This document shows positions 26,866-34,547 of a stretch of DNA of 64,000 nucleotides, one piece after another. The stretch is from Streptomyces angustmyceticus. GTDB taxonomy: Bacteria; Actinomycetota; Actinomycetes; Streptomycetales; Streptomycetaceae. Under the pieces are notes generated by a model. The model saw only the letters and a program-made list of their open reading frames with translations. It ran no database searches and was not told where the DNA came from. Each line of letters starts with the position of its first letter. The first letter of the stretch is position 1. The DNA lies in NCBI RefSeq assembly GCF_019933235.1, contig NZ_CP082945.1, positions 2,542,001-2,606,000 of the forward strand. Direction: 5' to 3'. The translations under genes were made by a program, and so were the position numbers.

Positions 26866-26980
26866 TCGGGCGACAGATGGGCTATCGGCGCGCAGCGCCG
26901 TCTTCTGGGGGTGGAGGTCGGGCGACAGATGGGCAGTCGGCGCGCAGCGCCGTCTTCTGGGGGTGGAGGTCGGGCGACGG
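26866..26980. repeat. 52-bp tandem direct repeat (2.2 copies)
   Basis: Two nearly identical 52-base units begin at 26866 and 26918 (TCGGGCGACAGATGGGC...), differing only around 26883-26884, and a third partial unit begins at 26970. They fill much of the 317-base gap (26855-27171) between the DUF3817 gene (-) and the first AIM24 gene (+). No gene is supported there. A CGATATCAGGG doublet follows near 27111-27125. Confidence 0.8.
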
Positions 26981-27171
26981 GCGGGCACACCGCTTGTGCA
27001 AGAGTTCACAAACTTCCGCCCCATTGTTACAGCCCCCTCGGCGATCACCGCGCCCGGGGCAGGCGCGGGCCGGCCCCGGGCCGCCGCCCGGGAGACGCCG
27101 GGGCGATATCAGGGCGATATCAGGGCCAAAGGGCCTGCCCCGCACGCCCGCGGCCGACTACCGTCTGACCC

Positions 27172-27810
27172 GTGGCTCAGTTTCGGCTCCAGGGGAGCAA
27201 GGTGCTCGCCGTCGACATGACGGGCGACGCCGTCAAGGCGAAAAACGGTGCGATGGTCGCGTACGACGGCCAGATGTCGTTCAAGAAGATGTCCGGTGGC
27301 GGCGAGGGCCTGCGCGGCATGGTCACCCGGCGGCTCACGGGCGAGCAGATGGCCGTGATGGAGGTGAAGGGCCACGGCACCTGCTACTTCGCGGACCGCG
27401 CCAGCGAGATCAACCTGGTGCGGCTGCAGGGCGAGAAGCTGTACGTCGAGGCGGGCAACCTGCTGTGCACGGACGCCGCGCTGCGGACGGGCACGACCTT
27501 CACCGGCCTGCGCGGCGCCTCCCAGGGCAACGGCCTGTTCACCACCACCGTCGAGGGCAGCGGCCAGGCGGCGATCGTCTCCGACGGCCCCGCCGTGGTG
27601 CTGCGGGTCACCAAGCAGTACCCCCTCCAGGTGGACCCGGGCGCCTATGTCGCCCACACCGGCGACCTCAGGCAGCACCTCCAGTCCGGGGTGAACTTCC
27701 GCACCGTCCTCGGGGAGGGCTCCGGCGAGTCCTTCCAGATCCGCTTCGAGGGCGAGGGCCTGGTCTACGTCCAGCCCAGCGAGCGCAACACCGTGGGAGG
27801 TGAGGTCTGA
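27172..27810 (+). CDS. AIM24 family protein, first of three
   Basis: A 212-residue beta-rich protein of the AIM24/TIGR00266 group. It starts MAQFRLQGSKVLAVDMTGDA and shows NGAMVAYDGQMSF, LTGEQMAVMEVKGHG and the GEGLVYVQPSERN ending. Bacterial AIM24 proteins form trimeric beta-prism folds; their role is not settled. GTG start with no good ribosome site. Its TGA overlaps the next ATG (TGATG). Confidence 0.9.
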   Translation: MAQFRLQGSKVLAVDMTGDAVKAKNGAMVAYDGQMSFKKMSGGGEGLRGMVTRRLTGEQMAVMEVKGHGTCYFADRASEINLVRLQGEKLYVEAGNLLCTDAALRTGTTFTGLRGASQGNGLFTTTVEGSGQAAIVSDGPAVVLRVTKQYPLQVDPGAYVAHTGDLRQHLQSGVNFRTVLGEGSGESFQIRFEGEGLVYVQPSERNTVGGEV

Positions 27811-28460
27811 TGCCGTTCACGGTGCTCAACTCCCGCATGGTGGAGGCCAGGATCGGGCCGGGCCAGCGGCTGTACAGCCAGCGCGGCGCGATGCTCGCCT
27901 ACCGCGGCGAGGTCGCCTTCACCCCGAACATCCAGGGCGGCCAGGGCGGCGTCGGCTCCATGATCGGCCGCCGGATCGCCGGCGAGGCCACCCCCCTGAT
28001 GACCGTGGAGGGCACGGGAACCGTCATGTTCGGCCACGGCGGCCACCACGTCCACGTCGTCGACCTCACCGGCGAGACCCTCTACGTCGAGGCCGACCGG
28101 CTGCTGGCCTTCGACGGCTCGCTCCAGCAGGGCACGATGTTCATGGGCTCGCAGGGCGGGGTGATGGGCATGGTGCGCGGCCAGGTCACCGGCCAGGGCC
28201 TGTTCACCACCACCCTGGGGGGTGTCGGCTCGGCCGCCGTGATGGCGCACGGCGGCGTCGTCGAGCTGCCGATCACGCCCCAGCGCCCGGTCCACGTCGA
28301 CCCGCAGGCGTACGTCGCCCACCGCGGCGACATCCGCAACAAACTGTCCACGGCGCTCGGCTGGCGGGACATGGTCGGCCGCGGCTCGGGCGAGGCCTTC
28401 CAGCTGGAGCTGTCGGGCCAGGGCACCGTCTACGTACAGGCGTCGGAGGAAAAGCTGTGA
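27810..28460 (+). CDS. AIM24 family protein, second of three
   Basis: A 216-residue paralog of the preceding gene. Matching landmarks are RGAMLAYRGEVAFTPN, GEATPLMTVEGTG, GETLYVEADRLLAFD and the closing GQGTVYVQASEEKL. GGGAGGTGAG just upstream of the ATG gives an efficient start inside the previous gene's end, and its stop overlaps the next GTG (GTGA). The three genes are therefore translationally chained. Confidence 0.9.
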   Translation: MPFTVLNSRMVEARIGPGQRLYSQRGAMLAYRGEVAFTPNIQGGQGGVGSMIGRRIAGEATPLMTVEGTGTVMFGHGGHHVHVVDLTGETLYVEADRLLAFDGSLQQGTMFMGSQGGVMGMVRGQVTGQGLFTTTLGGVGSAAVMAHGGVVELPITPQRPVHVDPQAYVAHRGDIRNKLSTALGWRDMVGRGSGEAFQLELSGQGTVYVQASEEKL

Positions 28461-29230
28461 CCGGTCCCGTCGTCCACGACGCCTCGTCGCTCCCCGTCGA
28501 CGACAACGTCAACCCCTACGCCTTCAGCGTGGATCTGAACGGCCAGTGGTTCCTGCAGAAGGGGAAGATGATCGCCTACTACGGGCAGATCGACTTCCAC
28601 GGCATCGGACACGGCCGCCTGGACCGCCTGATCGCCGGCAGTTTCCATTCGCCACTGCACGCCGCGGACTGGGTCGTCGCCGAGGGCCGCGGAAAGATGC
28701 TGCTCGCGGACCGCGCCTTCGATGTGAACTCCTTCGACCTGGAGGACGGCAACCTGACGATTCGCTCGGGCAACTTGCTCGCCTTTCAGCCATCTCTCGC
28801 GCTGAAGCAGTCGATCATCCCGGGCTTCCTGACCCTGATCGGGACGGGGAAGTTCGTGGCCGCCTCCAACGGCCCGGTGGTCTTCATGGAGCCGCCGATC
28901 CGGGTGGACCCGCAGGCGCTCGTCGGCTGGGCCGACTGCCCCTCCCCGTGCCACCACTACGACCACCAGTACCTGCGGGGATTCCTGGGCGGACTGCGGG
29001 CGCACACCGGGATCGGCGGCGCGTCCGGCGAGGAGCACCAGTTCGAGTTCGTCGGCGCCGGCACCGTCCTGCTGCAGTCCACGGAGGTGCTGATGCCGGA
29101 GCTGGAGACCGGTGCGGTACCGACCGAGGCGGGCGTTCCGGGCGGGGGCGGACACGTTCCGCAAAGTGGCTCACAACTGCCCCAGCTCCCCGGCAACCTC
29201 GGGAGCCTCCAACGCCGCTTCGGGCTGTGA
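28457..29230 (+). CDS. AIM24 family protein, third of three, with extended C terminus
   Basis: A 257-residue member starting VTGPVVHDASSLPVDDNVNP. It keeps KGKMIAYYGQIDFHG, EGRGKMLLADRAFDVN and the ending GAGTVLLQSTEVLM. It differs from its two neighbours by an insertion with two Cys and His residues (ADCPSPCHHYDHQ), which could bind metal, and a ~40-residue Pro/Gly-rich tail. It is more distant from the other two than they are from each other, as judged by eye. It completes a coupled operon. Confidence 0.88.
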   Translation: MTGPVVHDASSLPVDDNVNPYAFSVDLNGQWFLQKGKMIAYYGQIDFHGIGHGRLDRLIAGSFHSPLHAADWVVAEGRGKMLLADRAFDVNSFDLEDGNLTIRSGNLLAFQPSLALKQSIIPGFLTLIGTGKFVAASNGPVVFMEPPIRVDPQALVGWADCPSPCHHYDHQYLRGFLGGLRAHTGIGGASGEEHQFEFVGAGTVLLQSTEVLMPELETGAVPTEAGVPGGGGHVPQSGSQLPQLPGNLGSLQRRFGL

Positions 29231-29334
29231 GCGGTAGTCTGCGGACGGTGACCTCGAACGTCTGACCCACGTCCGGCCCCGGCCGCCGGAGCCACCACCC
29301 CCACCCAATTAATTCATTATTCAACTTTTACGGG

Positions 29335-29340
29335 TAGAAT
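29335..29340 (+). promoter_or_regulatory. -10 box of a putative leaderless MarR promoter
   Basis: TAGAAT ends 6 bases before the ATG at 29347, within an AT-rich patch (29308-29346, including AATTAATTCATTATT) that stands out in this GC-rich window. The patch also has near-symmetry that could hold a MarR operator. Confidence 0.55.
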
Positions 29341-29346
29341 CATTCC

Positions 29347-29823
29347 ATGACGACCGACAGTGACACCCCCTGGCTGACCGACCAGGAGCAGTGTGCCTGG
29401 CGCACCCACCTGGACGTCAGCAGGCTGCTGATGCACCAACTCGAACGCGATCTGCAGCCGTTCGGCCTGACGAACAACGACTACGAGATCCTGGTCAACC
29501 TCTCCGAGGCCGAGGACCGCCGCCTGCGGATGAGCGACCTGGCAGCCAGCACCCTGCAGTCCAAGAGCCGTCTCTCCCACCAGATCACCCGGATGGAGAA
29601 CGCCGGACTGGTGCGCCGCGAGAGCTGCGAGTCGGACCGCCGTGGCCTCTACGCCGTGCTCACCGACGAGGGCTGGGACACCATGCGCCGGGTCGCCCCG
29701 CACCATGTCGCCTCGGTCCGCAAGCACTTCATCGACCTGTTCGCCGCCGAGGACCTCCAGGCGCTCCGCACCTCCCTCGCCCCCGTCGCCGCACACCTCC
29801 GCAAGGAGCGCGGCGGCCTCTGA
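29347..29823 (+). CDS. MarR family transcriptional regulator
   Basis: A 158-residue winged-helix protein: QPFGLTNNDYEILVNLSEA, recognition region RMSDLAASTLQSKSRLSHQI, and wing LVRRESCESDRRGLYAVLTDEG. A Cys (about residue 97) in the wing next to SDRR could be redox-sensitive but lies outside the classical OhrR position. The AT-rich promoter with -10 box adjacent to the ATG suggests a leaderless transcript. It stands alone between the AIM24 operon and a convergent sensor-kinase gene. Confidence 0.92.
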   Translation: MTTDSDTPWLTDQEQCAWRTHLDVSRLLMHQLERDLQPFGLTNNDYEILVNLSEAEDRRLRMSDLAASTLQSKSRLSHQITRMENAGLVRRESCESDRRGLYAVLTDEGWDTMRRVAPHHVASVRKHFIDLFAAEDLQALRTSLAPVAAHLRKERGGL

Positions 29824-29879
29824 CCGGCCGGCCTCGGCCCCCGCCAGGGCCGGGGCCGGTGGGTCAGGGCCTCGCCGGA

Positions 29880-31295
29880 TCAGCCGGCCAGCGGCAGCCG
29901 CAGCTCGAAGGCCGACCCCGTGCGCACGCCCAGCGAGCCGCCGTGCCGCACCGCCACGTCCCGCGCGATGGCCAGCCCCAGCCCGGCCCCGCCGTCGTCC
30001 CGCGCCCGCGCGTCGTCGAGCCGGACGAACCGCTCGAAGATCCGCTCCCGCTCGCCCTCCGGCACCCCGGGCCCGTCGTCCTCGACCCGCAGCACGGCCC
30101 ACTCCCCCTCGCGCACCACTGACACCCGCACGGACGCGGCGGCATGCCGCTGCGCGTTGTCGAGAAGGTTGCCCAGCACCCGCGCCAACTGCGTGCGCGA
30201 CCCGGCCACTTCCCCGCCCGTCAGCTCCCCGACCCGCACCGGGACCCGGTCACCGACCCGCTGCGAGGTCTCCTCGCGCACCATCGCCGCCAGCTCGACC
30301 CGGGCGTCCGCCGGCCGCTCCCCCGCGTCCAGGCGCGCCAGCAGCAGCAGGTCCGCCGCCAGCCGCTGCAGCCGCACGGTGTCCTCCACCGCACCGGGCA
30401 CGTCCAGCAACTCCGGATGCGCCACCCCCACTTCGAGCTGGGTCCGCAGACTCGCGATCGGGCTGCGCAGCTCGTGCGAGGCGTCCGCGACGAACCGCCG
30501 CTGCCGCTCCACGGACGACTCCAGCGCCGCCAGCGTCTCGTTGGTCGTCCGCGCCAGCCGGCCCACCTCGTCCTGCGACGACGGCACCGGCACCCGGCGG
30601 CTCAGATCCGCACTCGCCGTGATCGCGGCCATCTCCCCGCGGATGCCCTCCACCGGCCGCAGCGCCCGCCGCGTCACCAGCCAGGTCACCCCCGCCACCA
30701 CCACGCACAGCAGCGGCAGCCCGATCAGCATGGCCGTCCGTACCGACCCCACGGCCTCCTGCTCCGGCGCCAGCGCCGACCCCGCCCGCACCGTCGCCTT
30801 CCCGCCGCGGGTGTCCTTGGCCTCGACCACCGCGAACCGGTAGTCGGCCACCTTCCCGTCGACCTGCGCCGTCCCGTCCCGCAGGACGACGTCGTCGTCG
30901 ACCTCACCGGGCCCGAGCCCGCTCCGGTCGTCGTCATCGTCGTCGTCCTCCGACGGCCCCGCGCCCGCCGTTCCCGGCTTCTGCTGCGCGCGCACCGGCT
31001 TCCCGTCGACGGCCCGCACGTCCTCGCCGACCGCCAGCACCCGCCCGCCGTCACCGGCGACCACCACCGGATGGTCCTCGCCGTCCGGCAGATCCAGCTT
31101 GCCGTACGCCGTGCCCGTCGCGATCTGCGCGGCCACCTCCCGCGCCGCGACCTCCGCCTGCAGCCCCGCCTGGTCCTGCAGATTGGCGCGCAGCACCAGC
31201 AGCACCGCGGTCCCCGCCGCGATCAGCGCCAGCGCCACCACCGCGGTCGCGCCGGCCGCCGCCCTGGCCCGTACGGAACCCAGCACCCTACTCAC
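29880..31295 (-). CDS. Sensor histidine kinase with Asp-rich extracytoplasmic loop
   Basis: A 471-residue kinase: membrane segments at about residues 14-36 and 186-206, a ~150-residue extracytoplasmic sensor, HAMP, HisKA with His274 in ADASHELRSPIAS, and ATPase motifs LLDNAQRHA, EDDGPGVPEGER and GAGLGLAIARD. The sensor contains a run of seven aspartates (117-123) plus a second acidic cluster (EVDDD, about 131-135), suggesting a cation or cationic-peptide input. GTG start overlaps the response-regulator stop by 8 bases. This pair corresponds by position to the S. coelicolor SCO5403/SCO5404 region, from memory. Confidence 0.92.
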   Translation of the reverse strand: MSRVLGSVRARAAAGATAVVALALIAAGTAVLLVLRANLQDQAGLQAEVAAREVAAQIATGTAYGKLDLPDGEDHPVVVAGDGGRVLAVGEDVRAVDGKPVRAQQKPGTAGAGPSEDDDDDDDRSGLGPGEVDDDVVLRDGTAQVDGKVADYRFAVVEAKDTRGGKATVRAGSALAPEQEAVGSVRTAMLIGLPLLCVVVAGVTWLVTRRALRPVEGIRGEMAAITASADLSRRVPVPSSQDEVGRLARTTNETLAALESSVERQRRFVADASHELRSPIASLRTQLEVGVAHPELLDVPGAVEDTVRLQRLAADLLLLARLDAGERPADARVELAAMVREETSQRVGDRVPVRVGELTGGEVAGSRTQLARVLGNLLDNAQRHAAASVRVSVVREGEWAVLRVEDDGPGVPEGERERIFERFVRLDDARARDDGGAGLGLAIARDVAVRHGGSLGVRTGSAFELRLPLAG

Positions 31296-32001
31296 CCGCC
31301 ACCAGCCGGTACCCGGCGCCGCGCACCGTCACGATGTGCCCGGCACCGAGCTTGCGCCGCAGCGCGCTCACATACACCTCGATGATGTTGACGTCGCCCT
31401 CGTAGGCGAAGTCCCAGACGTGCTCCAGGATCTCCGCCTTCGAGACCACCTCGCCCGCGCGCAGCGCCAGCTGCTCCAGCACCGCGAACTCCTTCGCCGG
31501 CAGCGCCACTTCCGTGCCGTCCCGCTCCACCCGCCGCGCGCCCTGGTCGATGCTCAGCGCCCCCACCCGCAGCAGCGGCGGCGCGCTCCGGCCGTGCCGG
31601 CGCAGCAGCGCCTTCACCCGCGCCACCAGCACCACGTACGAGAACGGCTTGGTCAGGTAGTCGTCGGCCCCGGTGTCCAGCCCCTCGGCCTCGTCGTACT
31701 CGCCGTCCTTGGCCGTCAGCATCAGCACCGGCACCTCGTGCCCTGCCGCCCGCAGCGCCCCGCACACGCGGTAGCCGTTCATCCCCGGCAGCATGATGTC
31801 GAGCACGATCAGGTCATAGCCGTCCTCCGTGGCCCGGCGCAGCCCCTCCCGCCCGTCGTGCACCACGTCCACCGCGTAGCCCTCGGCCATCAGGCCCTTG
31901 GCCAGCGACAGGGCCAGCCGCTTCTCGTCCTCGACGATCAGCAGACGAAACGGGCGGCGCGCGCCTCCGGGCGGACCGTGGCGGGTGACAGGCGGGTGCA
32001 T
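31288..32001 (-). CDS. OmpR/PhoB-family response regulator
   Basis: A 237-residue regulator with receiver (acidic EDE at about 24-26, phospho-acceptor Asp68 in LIVLDIMLPG, Lys in DYLTKPFSY) and winged-helix DNA-binding domain ending HIVTVRGAGYRLVAGE. First gene of the pair with the Asp-rich sensor kinase. The ATG at 32001 faces the PepSY gene across a 110-base region with three CTTCAG repeats at 10-11 base steps, the likely binding site. Confidence 0.93.
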   Translation of the reverse strand: MHPPVTRHGPPGGARRPFRLLIVEDEKRLALSLAKGLMAEGYAVDVVHDGREGLRRATEDGYDLIVLDIMLPGMNGYRVCGALRAAGHEVPVLMLTAKDGEYDEAEGLDTGADDYLTKPFSYVVLVARVKALLRRHGRSAPPLLRVGALSIDQGARRVERDGTEVALPAKEFAVLEQLALRAGEVVSKAEILEHVWDFAYEGDVNIIEVYVSALRRKLGAGHIVTVRGAGYRLVAGE

Positions 32002-32034
32002 GCGCTCACCATGCCATCCCGTTCCTGAAGCCCC

Positions 32035-32061
32035 CTTCAGGCACCTTCAGGTCCCCTTCAG
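32035..32061. promoter_or_regulatory. Triple CTTCAG direct repeat, candidate response-regulator site
   Basis: CTTCAG begins at 32035, 32045 and 32056, with an inverted copy CTGAAG at 32025-32030. Half-sites once per helical turn are the hallmark of OmpR-family operators. The array lies between the divergent regulator gene and the PepSY gene. Confidence 0.65.
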
Positions 32062-32111
32062 CTTCGTTCGGCGAGTGTGTGGACACAGCCGATCGCAAGG
32101 GGAGAACACAC

Positions 32112-32822
32112 ATGAAGCGCCATCTGATCATCGCCACCGCCGCCGCGGCCGCCCTCGTCGCCGGCGGCACGGTCACCGCCGTCGCCGTCAGCAACGACAC
32201 CGGCTCCGCCAGCGCCGCCTCCGGCGGCAGTCTCCCGGCACAGACGTCCCCCCACCACGCGGGTGCGCAGGCCACCGGCACCGCCCAGGTGCAGGACGGC
32301 CGCTCCAGCATCCGTCTGCCGGACGACGACACCAGCGGCCAGGACCTCCGCGAGGCCAAGGCCGCCAAGGTGACCGCCCCGGACGCCGCGGCCGCCGCCC
32401 TCAAGGCCGTCCCCGGCACCGTGACCGGCCTCGACCTCGACGCGGACCGCCCCGGCCTGGTCTGGGACGCGGACGTGCTGGGCAAGGACGGCAAGTGGCA
32501 CGAGATCACCCTCGACGCCGGCAACGCGCGGGTGCTGAACCAGCACGTCGACCAGGACGAGGACGACGACGCCCAGGAGCGCGCCGCCGCCCGCAGCGCC
32601 CGCACCGACGCCGCGGCCGCCGCCCGCAGCGCCGCCTCGCACGGCACGGTGACCTCCGTCGACCTGGACGACGACGACCACGGCAAGGCCGTCTGGGAGG
32701 TCGAGACGACCACCCACAACGGCAAGGAGCACAAGCTCCTGGTCGACCCGCAGTCCGGCAAGCTGACCGCCGCTCCGGCGGATGACTCGGACGACGACGA
32801 CAACGACGGCGCGGACGACTGA
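32112..32822 (+). CDS. Secreted/membrane-anchored PepSY-domain protein
   Basis: A 236-residue exported protein: MKRHLIIATAAAAALVAGG is a signal peptide or anchor, followed by two PepSY-type domains (about residues 80-155 and 170-220; the second ends HKLLVDPQSGKLT). Acidic stretches (DQDEDDDAQE, DLDDDDHG) and a C-terminal DDSDDDDNDGADD are striking. No lipobox Cys is seen. PepSY domains often inhibit proteases or sit near metal and redox proteins. GGGGAGA precedes the ATG; the longer frame from 32079 is rejected because it would bury the signal sequence. Probably controlled by the adjacent two-component system. Confidence 0.85.
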   Translation: MKRHLIIATAAAAALVAGGTVTAVAVSNDTGSASAASGGSLPAQTSPHHAGAQATGTAQVQDGRSSIRLPDDDTSGQDLREAKAAKVTAPDAAAAALKAVPGTVTGLDLDADRPGLVWDADVLGKDGKWHEITLDAGNARVLNQHVDQDEDDDAQERAAARSARTDAAAAARSAASHGTVTSVDLDDDDHGKAVWEVETTTHNGKEHKLLVDPQSGKLTAAPADDSDDDDNDGADD

Positions 32823-32920
32823 TCCCCGACGCCATTCACCCGGCCCCGTCCACAGCGTTGTGGGCGGGGGCCGGGGTTGTCTGTGGCCGGGGCCGTTTCG
32901 CCCATTGCCTGTGGGTGGGG

Positions 32921-33366
32921 GGGCCGGAGGGGACGCCCGGTACCCCGTCCTCGGCGCGGGCGCATCTGGTACGCGCAGAAGGCACCCCGGCGTTCGCTCC
33001 GGTCCTGCGGGCGGGGCACCGGACATCCCCTCCGACCACCGAGCGCTGGCGGCTGTCCCGCCGTACCGATCACCGTTACGGCTCCGAGCTGGCCCCTTGG
33101 CAGGGATCTGGCCGTGCCCATGCCTGCTTCGGGGCTGCCCGGCAGTCGTCATCGGGCGCCGGACGCGTTCCGGGCGAGGGCTTGGCCAAAGCCGAGCGCG
33201 TGGTCGGTGAGGGACGGTGCCACCGGGCCGCAGTCGGCAACGTCGGACGGTCGGAGGGGATGTACCGGGACCCGCCCGCAGGACCGGAGCGAACGCCGGG
33301 GCAACCAATTCCACGTACCAGATGCGCCCGCGCCGAGGACGGGTGCCGGTGCGTCCCCTCCGGCCC
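32921..33366. repeat. Long imperfect inverted repeat in non-coding DNA
   Basis: Bases 32921-33037 and the reverse complement of 33249-33366 match over ~118 positions, including an identical 31-base stretch near the middle of each arm. The 211-base centre (33038-33248) holds no gene I can support. The whole 692-base gap between the PepSY gene and meaB (32823-33514) is non-coding. No transposase or flanking target duplication is evident. Confidence 0.75.
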
Positions 33367-33440
33367 CCGCGGCACTCACGAACTCCGCACGACGCCAGCC
33401 CACACCCACGCAAGCGACCAAACGGAGGCCGGCACAACGG

Positions 33441-33490
33441 CGCCCCAAAGGGGCGCGGGGAACTGCGCGCCCAGCCACAACCGGCCCGCA
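33441..33490. repeat. Streptomyces dispersed intergenic hairpin repeat
   Basis: CGCCCC-AAA-GGGGCG followed by CGGGGAACTGCGCGCCCAGC and CACAACCGGCCCGCAG matches a short element I know from very many Streptomyces intergenic regions. Usually found near gene ends; function unproven. Confidence 0.6.
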
Positions 33491-33499
33491 GACAAACAA

Positions 33500-33514
33500 C
33501 GGCCCCCGGGGCCG
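33500..33514 (-). terminator. Palindrome directly after meaB
   Basis: CGGCCCC-C-GGGGCCG abuts the meaB stop codon (33515-33517). With the dispersed hairpin 10 bases further on it likely ends meaB transcription. Confidence 0.5.
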
Positions 33515-34474
33515 TCAGCCCCCGTTCGTCAACCCGTCGACCAACTCATCCGCCGCCCGATACGGATCCGTCTCGCCGGAGACGATCCGCTCCGCCAGCG
33601 CGTCCAGCCGCTGGTCCCCCCGCAGGTCACCGATCCGCTCCCGCAGCGCCGTGACCGCGATCGTCTCGACCTCGTGCGCCGCGCGCGAGCGGCGCCGCTC
33701 GGCCAGGACGCCGCGTTCCTCCATCCAGGCGCGGTGCTTCTCCAGGGCCTCGACGACCTCGTCGACCCCCTCGCCCCGCGCCGCGACCGTCTTGACGATC
33801 GGCGGCCGCCAGTCGCCGGGCGTGCGGGATTCGCCCAGCCCCAGCATGTGGTTGAGCTCGCGCGCGGTGGCGTCGGCGCCGTCGCGGTCGGCCTTGTTGA
33901 CGACGTAGACGTCGCCGATCTCCAGGATTCCGGCCTTGGCCGCCTGGATGCCGTCGCCCATGCCGGGCGCGAGCAGCACCACGCTGGTGTCGGCCTGCGA
34001 GGCGATCTCGACCTCGGACTGGCCGACGCCGACGGTCTCGACGAGGACCACGTCGCAGCCCGCCGCGTCGAGGACCCGGATCGCCTGGGGCGCGGCCCAG
34101 GCCAGGCCGCCCAGATGGCCGCGGGTGGCCATCGAGCGGATGTAGACGCCGGGATCGGAGGCGTGCTCGCTCATCCGTACACGGTCGCCGAGGAGCGCGC
34201 CGCCGGAGAACGGCGAGGACGGGTCGACGGCGAGGACGCCGACCCGTTTGCCCGTCTTGCGGTAGGCCGTCACCAGCGCGGAGGTGGTGGTGGACTTCCC
34301 GACGCCGGGCGACCCGGTCAGCCCGACCACATAGGCGTTGCCGGTGAGCGGCGCCAGGGCCGCCATCACCTCGCGCAGCTCCGGTGACGCCCCCTCCACG
34401 AGGGAGATCAGCCGGGCCACGGCCCTCGGCCGGCCCTGCCGTGCCTGCTCCACCAGCTGTGGGACGTCCACCAT
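33515..34474 (-). CDS. meaB: MeaB-type G-protein chaperone for B12-dependent acyl-CoA mutases
   Basis: A 319-residue SIMIBI GTPase that guards and reloads adenosylcobalamin in methylmalonyl- or isobutyryl-CoA mutase. P-loop GSPGVGKST (about residues 54-62), switch I region VLAVDPSSPFSGGALLGDR, Walker B VETVGVGQSEVE, base-recognition NKAD. GGAG lies upstream of the ATG. It neighbours the thiolase and methylmalonyl-CoA epimerase genes, and icmA lies 11 kb away, matching a role in this B12 pathway. A 73-base gap separates it from the upstream thiolase gene on the same strand. Confidence 0.95.
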   Translation of the reverse strand: MVDVPQLVEQARQGRPRAVARLISLVEGASPELREVMAALAPLTGNAYVVGLTGSPGVGKSTTTSALVTAYRKTGKRVGVLAVDPSSPFSGGALLGDRVRMSEHASDPGVYIRSMATRGHLGGLAWAAPQAIRVLDAAGCDVVLVETVGVGQSEVEIASQADTSVVLLAPGMGDGIQAAKAGILEIGDVYVVNKADRDGADATARELNHMLGLGESRTPGDWRPPIVKTVAARGEGVDEVVEALEKHRAWMEERGVLAERRRSRAAHEVETIAVTALRERIGDLRGDQRLDALAERIVSGETDPYRAADELVDGLTNGG

Positions 34475-34547
34475 CGCCGCTCGGCTCCTTCGGTTCGCTC
34501 GTGCGCGAATCGGCCCGCCCGTACGCGTGCGCGTACGGGCACTTCGG

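Noticed and set aside
26866..26980. Tandem 52-base units considered as a CRISPR array
   Set aside because: Only 2.2 copies, contiguous without variable spacers, and no cas genes.
32823..33514. Short ORFs inside the inverted-repeat region
   Set aside because: They run through both arms in several frames without codon bias or ribosome sites.
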